A stretch of DNA of 64,000 nt from Daphnia pulex (lineage: Eukaryota > Arthropoda > Branchiopoda > Diplostraca > Daphniidae), in the NCBI RefSeq assembly GCF_021134715.1, contig NC_060019.1, positions 8,742,001 through 8,806,000 of the forward strand. Direction: 5' to 3'. Position numbers and translations under genes: made by a program. Every line of letters starts with the position of its first letter. Positions within the stretch are counted from its first letter, which is position 1. The notes under the pieces are model-generated. The model was given only the letters and a program-made list of their open reading frames with translations. It ran no database searches and was not told where the DNA came from. This document shows positions 56,301 through 64,000 of the stretch, piece by piece.

Positions 56301-59300
56301 AAGAGCTGGACGCCCAGGATGGAGAAGACGAGCCAAAAGACCAGACAGACCAGCAGCACGTTGAAGATGGCCGGAATGGCGAACATGAGCGCATTGACGA
56401 CAATCTGATCCGGCACAACAACACAATTGAGTTGCAAGAAGGGAAAATGAGATATAAAGAACACAAGTCGTTTACCTTCATTCCTTGCCATCGGGAAATG
56501 GCCCGCAGCGGCCTCAGGGCCCTCAGCGTCCTGAGCGATCGAAGAGCAGACAAGTTGGCCGAGTCCTCGACGGCCACGCTGATGACGGACACTGTCACGA
56601 TGACGAAATCCAGGGCCGTCCAGACGGAAGAGAAGTAATACTTGAGACCGAGGGCGAACCACTTGATGATCATCTCCAGGGCAAAGAGGATGGCAAATGC
56701 CATATTGGTCCAGCGCAGGATGCTCATCAGGTAGGGGTTCTCCTCCAAGTAGATATCCTCAAAGCAAAGGGTGATGCTCGAGCCGAAAATCAGGATCAGG
56801 ATCGACCACTCGAAGGCCGGATGCTTCACCACCTGAAGGAGAGCCGTACGGCCCGCCCGCCATCGTCTGCACAGCGGATCGGCGATGAAACTGCATCCAG
56901 CATTCTCCCAACAGCAGCAACACTTTTCGTGGATCGACTGGGGGATGCAATCCGGAGGATCTTCTGGCATCTCTTCCTGGCCGGACAGAACCACCGAATG
57001 CGTGTCTTCCCGCGCCAATTTGGCCGCTTCGATGGGCGGCACCACTTCCAACACGGTCGGGATCAAAATGCTCCAGTCGGCGATGTTGTCGGCTCCGCCG
57101 CGGTGGTGGTGGTGATGTTGTTCGTGAATGCTGGCGTCCGTCGGCTCCTGCTGATCTGGAATGTTGTTGGAATCCTTTTGTTCCGGCAGGACATAAAGCG
57201 GCTGGTCCACAGTGACCTCTAATTTGGTTTCCGACTGCCAAACGGGACGCGCTGGAGGCGGTTGGTGCTCGGTGGACCCGTAAACGGATCGGAGCTGGAC
57301 ACTGGCACTGTCGTCGAAACTGCAGGCCAAACTGACGGCTCCACCCGCTGCACTCCGGGCCCTGGATGGCGACAGGTTGAGATTGGCGTTGGGAGTCGTC
57401 AGTCTGTTGTGACTCAGAGCCCCGCAGCTGGGCGACCGGCTGGTCGCCTGGATCCTTTTGCTGGCCACACTTTCGCTGCGTTCAAACGAATTCAAATTGA
57501 CCAGCGTTCGAGTGGCTTTGGCGATGATGCGGATCTTCCGCAAACCTTCCACCAGTTTGGAATCCTCGTTGATTTCCTGACACACGACATTGATTGGCGA
57601 TCAAAAATAATCAAAAAAGAGCAAAAATAAATGTAAAAGCGGATGCATTTCCTACTTCTTTTCGTGATTTGAGTTCCTCGCAGCTGAAGCTGTTGAGCAA
57701 CAAGGCCAAGAAGAGATTGAGGACGAGAAAGTTGCCCATGACCAGTGCCGGCAGGAAGATGGAGAAGCAAATTTCCGAACCCTGCGGCACAAACAGACAG
57801 ACACACAACAAAAGAGGAAAATGATGTCCAGATTGATCAATCGGCGTGAAGTGAAAATGGAAATTGGGATTTTTACATATTTCCTCTCGGCTCGCATGCA
57901 ATCCCAGAGCGGCTCGGCCCACTCTCCGCACAGAATCCGGAAGATCATCATGAAAGAGTGGAAGAAATCCTTAAAGTTCCACCGGGGCACCGGATCCGGG
58001 TAGAAATTCTCGGGCGTGTAATCCCGTCCGAAAAGTTGCATGCCAATGACGGCGAAGATGTAGACGACGATGGCCAAGACAAAAGTCAAATTGGCCAACG
58101 CCCCGAGTGAAGACAAGATGATGGAAAGTAAGACCCTCATCGTCGTCCAGGATTGAGCCAATCGCAGGACCCGCATCTGTTACGTTTCCCAAATGCAAAT
58201 CAGGCCAACATTTCAGCGCCAACGTGTGAGCCATCGATCAACGGATATGCAAATTTAATCAAAAAGAAAAAAAAAAGATCACTGACCAATCGCATGCCGC
58301 GCAGGACGGAGAGGCCGTTGACAATCTCCAGGCCGAGATCGACGAGCGAGGCCAGGACGATCACAAAGTCGAAAACGTTCCAGCCGTTGCGGAAGAAATC
58401 CGTGCCCGTGGCTCCCATTTTCAGGATGCACTCGGTCGTGAAGACGGAAGTGAAAACCTGTACACAAAAAAATATCCAACTGTCATTGATTTATGTCCTT
58501 TTTTAAATTTATGTCTGAGGGTGCGGCCTTACCTTGTTGCCGACGTCGAGGACGTGTTTGACGTCGGGACTCATTCCGTGATGTTCGGCGGCCAAAAAAG
58601 CCGTGTTCAACACGATGCTGATGGTGATGACGAAATCTATCCAGGGGCTGGCGATGATTCGCTGGAGCAGCGAACGGACGAACCGCATGGCGGCCAGACA
58701 AAATTCCAGAGTGACCATAAGACGTGACGGATTAGTTTGGCTGGAACTGTCCTCCGGCATATGCGTTTGATTATGATGATGATGGTGGTGGTGGTGGCTA
58801 TTCATCCGGTGGTTGTTGTTGCCCTTTGATGATTTTTGGTAACTCTGCCGACGCTTGAGCCATCGATCGTCCGTATCCGTGCCCTCGGTCACGTACTGGT
58901 GCTGGCCGTGAACCGATGAAGTCGAAGACGTACACGAAGGATCGTCGCTGGCCTGCCTCGACTTGTGCAACCGCCGCTCTTCTTTGCCCTTCCGCCTAGG
59001 ATCTTCCCTAGGAGCGGTTGCGCCAGGAGCCAACACATGCTCGCCCATGGTGACACCCACGGCGCTGTTGAGGCTCAGATCGTGGGCCGAGTCGCAGGCC
59101 GACAGTCTCGTCATGGAATCCAAACCCAGTGAAAATCTTTTCTCAGGATCGCAGGCTCGTTTGTACGAGAGTCGACGCGGATCCGAGCCGTTGCTGTTCA
59201 ACGAGGCCGGTTTATTGGTCGCCGGAGACCTGTGGTCGATTAGGCCGCCGTCGAGCGTCGCCAGGTCACAGGCCGGTTGGCTCCCGATGCTCTCCGTCAG

Positions 59301-62300
59301 ACTGGAATAATTCTGCGAAATGCTCTTGTTGGTTGTGTACGTTCGCCGTTTGAAAACGACCGAACTCGGGTAACTGGGCGCCCTGGACGTCTCCGACGAG
59401 TAGCCAACGTCCGTGTTGAACGAACTGGCGAAATGGGTCGACTGGAACAGTACGCAACTCCCTCCCAAGGGATCGCTGTCACACTCTTTTATGGGGTTGG
59501 TCGTGTCGTAACAGCAATCCAGTCCCAGCTGCTGCTGCTGCTGTTGATTTTGACAGTTGGAGAGTTCGGCAATGTCCAGGCTGAATCCCATTTCCTCTTC
59601 GTCTTTGCTGACGGAAGCCACGACGGGCAGCAGACGACGCTCGTGAGGTCCGCTAGGAGTCGGCAGGGGTTTCACCTTGAGGATCTCCTTAAATGGCAGT
59701 GGTGCCGTGGCAGAGTGAACCGACGGCGAGATGGCGAGCGGTGGACCGTCACCTGATGCTGCGTCCAGTTTGTGGCAGGAGGCGTCCCGTTTGGCAGCTT
59801 CCAATTTGGCAGCTTCACTTTTGGCTAGGGCCCAGACCAGGTCGGCCACGTGAGGATGTTGGCGCGGAGGCGATTGCTCCTCTTCGTCCATCACTCCGGC
59901 CAATCCCGACAGATGATTGCGGTTCGCCAACATTCTGGCATCCATCCGGGCTTTCTTCTGACGGGCTTGATCCGCATGGTGCCCCTTCTCCAGCAGGACG
60001 AGCGGCAGTTTACCAGGATCGAAACTGAACGTCGATTCCTCCCGGTAGTCTGTCAGCATTTTGGTTTTCTCCTGTTTTTTCCCCGGGGGGTGTGAGTGGC
60101 AAAGTTGAGAGATCCATCATTCGTCTACACATCCTGAATTCCGGCTCACGCAAATAGATTGAAAAAAAGGTGTGCACGTACCTGATTGTTTGATCCGGCT
60201 TCGTCGTCGTAGCTCATGGCAACGACGGCCAGCATGAGGTTGATGAGATAAAAGGCGCCAAAGAAGACGACGATCATGAAGAAGACGATCGTGTACGGCC
60301 CGCAAGCGGCCAACACCATGTTGTAAATGTTTTCCCAATAGTCGAGCGTGATCAGCTGGAAAGTGGTCAACATCGACCAGGGGAACGTGTCAAAGTTGGT
60401 GTAACCAAAGTTGGGGTTGTTGCCCAGCCCGGGCAAGCACACGTGGTCAGATGGGCAGTGCCTGAACGACACACCAACACAATAAAAACGGGATTAGCAT
60501 CAAGTCCACAGTCCAGGACGAACCGAGGGTGGTGGTGGTTGGTCACTTACCAGGTGCCCGTTAAATTACCGCACAACCGGAAGCTACCCGTTTCCTCCCT
60601 CAGCCAGTTGTCCTCCTCTCGGATCCACCTAACGCCGGATATCAAAATGTCAACAACAGGCGCCATTCAAAGATCAAATTCGTACATCATTTTCTGACAG
60701 GGTTTTTCAAATGGCCCGCCAATTGAGTTGGCTGTCTAGACCCCTTCTTTCCATTATGAAATGTAAATTTTTTATTTTTTGATTATTTTCTAGGAGCCCG
60801 CCCAAATCATTTGGGCCATACAATGCGCGGCGGAGCCCCGTTGAATGGCTGGCGCCTTCACAATCTGGGGCCTTTTGTTGGCCCCCCATTATCTGTCCGC
60901 GTTATATCCTAAATAGAGAAAGAAGAAGACGACGAGAGAGAGAGAGGCGGATTAATAATTACGTGTGCCAGTCGAGCTCTGTGGTGTTGGGGTCCCACTG
61001 ACGAATGCACTTGTTCCGCAACTCGCCCATGAACACTTGCAGGGCGAAAAGGGCCAGCACGCTGAGGCAGAAGACGATCAGCATCATGACTTCCATTAAC
61101 TGGCGCATGGCTTTGAGCAAAGCGTTGATGATGGTGCGTAAACCTGTTTAGACAACAACAACAACAACAAAGGTCAAAAAAGAAATGTGTTTTGTCAACC
61201 GCTGCACAGCAGATCAATCGATCGGCGCACACGACAACGACGACGCTGTTTGATTTATCGCGCCCTATTTTTACACTTCAACGAATAAATAAATATATTG
61301 GGCGACGGCCGGAATTTCAACGAGAACCACACAGTCGTCGATTTTACTTTTTTTTTTTTTTTACTTTCCAGCAGCGAGAAAGTCTCTACCTCGTCATTGA
61401 TTGTTATTGCTGGCAGCAGCACACTATAGCGAGTTTTATTTCTTTCTTTCTTTTCTTTTCTTTCTCCTGACTTTTTTTTCTTTTCACTTTCTCCTTTTTC
61501 ACTTGCGACACTCGCCACTCGTTTGATCTTTGATTGGATTGTTATTCCGTGCTGCACGCGGGCGGTTCCCGCTTCCTTTTTTGTTGGCTTGTTTCTTTTT
61601 TTTTTGACTTTTGCGCGCGACGGGCGGGATTGGCCCCTTGCCTTTGGCTTTCCTCGTTTGTTTCGTGGGAACGGTTGCATCACGCCGAGAGACCACCACC
61701 ACCAGGGGTATATAAGGTTTCTTGTTTTGTTTTATTTTTCGTGCCGCTGACTATTCAAACTCCTGCGGCCGCGTGATGCGCTCCTGTTTTCTTTTTTGTC
61801 TTTCCCCCCCTTTTTTATTCTTTCGCTTCGTTTCGTTTCATTATCTCCATTCTCTCAGATTCGCACGCGCTTCTTCTCCCTCCACTTTCGACACGCCCAA
61901 ATACCCGCCGTCACCCGCCGAATCCAATGCCGCGTGAAATCCCCAGCCTTCGCCACTACCTTCTTCTTCTTCGTCTTCTTCTGCATTGGACGGATTCGAT
62001 GGAAACAAAAGAAGAAGAAGAAGAAGAAAAGTCATGGACGGATGCAAGTCTAGAGGCGGATCAATTTCTCCGGGTCTCGTTTTTTGATCAAGAGGAATTG
62101 TTTTTCTCCTCTTAGCTCCTCCTTATTCCGGCGACAAAAGAATCAGAGGGACCCGAGGAATTATCAATGAAGAGAATATTGATATGGCTGACTCCTCGCG
62201 TCCACCACTTGATTGTCGATTCTCCGAGGCGGAATAAGAACGGCTGCAAAACCCCCCCAAAAGTGTTTCCAGCCATCCGAGCTTTTTGTATTTTTTTTTC

Positions 62301-63272
62301 GTGAGCCAGAGCCTCAACACGCAGTCGAAACAGATTATAATCGGCGTTGGCCAGTCAACGATGACGGGAGAGAAGAGACAAATAAGTCGTTCGAGTTCCA
62401 CTTCTTTAATCAATCCCAACGCACAAGTCGCTGGATCGAATAAAAAGGAAAAAAACCAAATCCCGTCCAGCGATATTGTACGCAGCAGAGCACAACTGTT
62501 AGTCGCTGCACAAAATGGATGGATGGATGGATGGCCGTAGTGTGTCACGTTTAAAAGAAAAGAAGAAGAAGAAAAGAAAAGAAAAAATGAGCTGTGCCGA
62601 TTATCGATTGGATGCCAAACTGATCGCGAGATGGCAGAGAAAACGAAGAAAGACGGAATTCCGGGGGAAATGAAATGCGAGATAACAGATGATGCGCCGA
62701 GCTAACGGCCAATAATGCTGGCAAACGTACGACAGGCATACATTACGACGAATATAAGCAGCTTATTAGAACATGGTCTATACTACTAGTCCAGAAGATG
62801 ATGAATCCAACGCAGTCTCCAAATGGATGAAGGAGCAAGGAGCTAATAAGAACAGACGCTGGCGATCCAGCCGCGCCAAAGGTAATACCAGCACATTACA
62901 CTTTACGGTTAGTACATAAGAGCCACTCTTGCTGGGCTATATATTAATTAATAATTACTTACACTACTTACGTAGTGTAACGGCGAGAAAAACAAGGAAA
63001 AATACTTACGTTTGTTCTAATACTATATAAATATACTACTATACACTATACCTGGGATGATGGAAACGGTTTTGAGTGCCCGGAGTACGCGGAAAGTTCG
63101 CAATCCGGCGAGATTGCCGATCTCGACGGCCAAAGTGGCGTAGCCGGAGAGAATGACGACAAAGTCCAACCAATTCCAAGGGCTGCGCAAATACGTCAGA
63201 CGGTCAAGGACCAGTCCTTTGGCCACGGCTTTGATCACCATTTCACACGAGTAGATGCCCAGAAACACGTAC
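53321..63272 (-). CDS. NaCP60E: NaV2/DSC1-type voltage-gated cation channel, 5' end cut
   Basis: Pore-forming four-domain channel of the invertebrate NaV2 (DSC1/BSC1) group, reported as Ca2+-permeable rather than a classical Na+ channel. Seventeen exons: 63052-63272, 60963-61143, 60551-60628, 60182-60461, 58533-60071, 58287-58457, 57877-58176, 57656-57781, 56476-57576, 56138-56404, 55875-56066, 55508-55796, 55202-55395, 54423-55118, 54196-54335, 53696-54098, 53321-53608. They join in frame to about 2154 residues. Domain I starts at S2; S1 and the N terminus lie outside. Filter residues are D (LDYWEN, 60341), E (CGEWAE, 57922), E (ATFEGW, 56055) and A (TGAGWN, 54900). The III-IV linker has [11 protein letters not shown] (inactivation-gate position, 55767), and an IQ motif ([12 protein letters not shown]) lies in the C-terminal region. 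Four S4 segments with regular Arg are visible. Cytoplasmic linkers I-II and II-III are long and carry His and Gln runs. Confidence 0.96.
53609..53695 (-). other. 87-nt possibly retained in-frame intron of NaV2
   Basis: GT (after CTGCGCAG on the minus strand) and AG (AAAAAG) bound an 87-nt segment that is a multiple of three, in phase 0 and free of stops. Splicing removes it; retention adds 29 residues, Ser/Arg/Lys-rich, to the C-terminal tail. Both products are open. Confidence 0.5.
60629..60962 (-). other. NaV2 intron
   Basis: Intron between the domain I S5 exon and the short extracellular-loop exon. No feature seen. Confidence 0.7.
61144..63051 (-). other. NaV2 large intron in domain I
   Basis: A 1.9-kb intron between the S2-S4 and S5 exons of domain I. 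It is rich in CT/TTC and GAA tracts (for example 61430-61500 and 62545-62590) and has TA-rich runs near 63015-63050. No alternative exon could be supported. Confidence 0.65.
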
Positions 63273-64000
63273 CTATCCAGTGCCCGAGAAACAAAAAACC
63301 CAAAAGTCAAACAATTAATAAAAAAGCCAATCAATCACCATTCCGTATACAAGGTTCATTCATTCCGGGCGGACGAGAGAGAGGAGAACTACTATTACTG
63401 ATGGCACAGATCCATCAGGGTAAGTGTGTGTGTGTCGAAATGACAAGTTAGATGACTGAATTGACGTCATGTTGTCCTGGAAAATCAGGCGGAACAAATA
63501 CGAGAGTGACGCGCATCGTCCATCAGCGTTGATGAGACCCGAAATTTCGCCCGCACTACGTGCAATCCACTCCACATTGATGGGGGGGGGACTCCCCATC
63601 TCTTGGTCGTAACAATTCATTCATTTTGAGCCTTTTGTCTCTGGTTACAAGAGGGAGAGGGGGGGGGGGCTAAAAGAATAGAAAAGTTGAAAGCGGGAAT
63701 TCTCGTCTGCCGCGGGATCAGAAGGTTTCTTTTTTGTTTTCCATCACTAAAAATAAAAAAGTAAAAAAAAAAAAAAGTTGTTGCTTCATCCGTGCTCGGA
63801 GCCTTCCTACGCCAAGCGATCTAATGGCCCTATAACGGCAAAAGGGCAGCGCCCATCGAGGGTCAATAAATAAATTCAAGACGCTCTTTAGGCGACTGCA
63901 CGACCGGTACGGCAGTCGCCCGGTTGACACGATGTCGTCGTCGCTATTTTCGGCTTTGTCACTGGACGTTGACTTTTCACTTCCGTTTTTTTTTTTTTCT
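63273..64000. other. Upstream NaV2 intron sequence to window end
   Basis: The exon at 63272 begins in mid-codon, so an upstream exon with S1 is required, but none is recognisable here. The interval holds poly-G and poly-A/T runs (63592-63600, 63660-63670, 63762-63777, 63987-63999). Confidence 0.5.

Noticed and set aside
56485-57222. 245-codon open frame on the plus strand
   Set aside because: Antisense shadow of the linker II-III/domain III exon; the minus-strand frame is clearly the gene.
53321-63272. T-type or other CaV calcium channel alpha-1
   Set aside because: The domain arrangement fits at first sight, but the filter is D/E/E/A rather than EEEE or EEDD, and the S4 of domain I ([18 protein letters not shown]), the [11 protein letters not shown] linker and the C-terminal DPPLGI block are those of NaV2/DSC1.
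63360-63930. Minus-strand frames as the missing domain I S1 exon of the channel
   Set aside because: None shows the S1 pattern of the family, and no donor in the needed phase joins the exon ending at 63272; the exon probably lies beyond 64000.

Overview
The window looks like arthropod nuclear DNA, most like a branchiopod crustacean such as Daphnia. The genes are spliced, most introns are 50-90 bp with GT..AG ends, every recognisable protein matches an animal family, and one gene is the arthropod-type NaV2 (DSC1/NaCP60E) channel. The species call is inference; the intron/exon models were built by hand from splice sites and reading-frame continuity.

Layout. (1) 3-4004 (+): the 3' two thirds of a Diaphanous-type formin. 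(2) 5663-9667 (+): a complete SMC2 condensin subunit. (3) 9990-17959: an almost 8 kb inverted-repeat (foldback-like) element with ~3 kb arms, a 1.9 kb spacer and a small MITE-like unit inside the spacer. (4) 18311-20386 and 22475-24528 (-): two tandem CD36/scavenger receptor class B genes with matching exon architecture. The second probably has an alternative upstream coding exon at 28066-28219. (5) 31411-33846 (+): a serine incorporator (SERINC). (6) 33847-45178: an 11 kb stretch with no supportable gene. (7) 45179-46265 (-): MAT1, the CDK-activating-kinase assembly factor. (8) 47578-48661 (-): GOLPH3. (9) 53321-63272 (-), continuing past the right edge: a NaV2/DSC1-type four-domain cation channel with a D/E/E/A selectivity filter.

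The genes are not an operon and share no single pathway. They are housekeeping genes (actin nucleation, chromosome condensation, TFIIH/CAK assembly, Golgi retention) next to membrane receptor and channel genes. The least explained parts are the long inverted-repeat element, the alternative N terminus of the second SR-B gene, a possible 87-nt in-frame retained intron in the channel tail, and the large gene-free interval.
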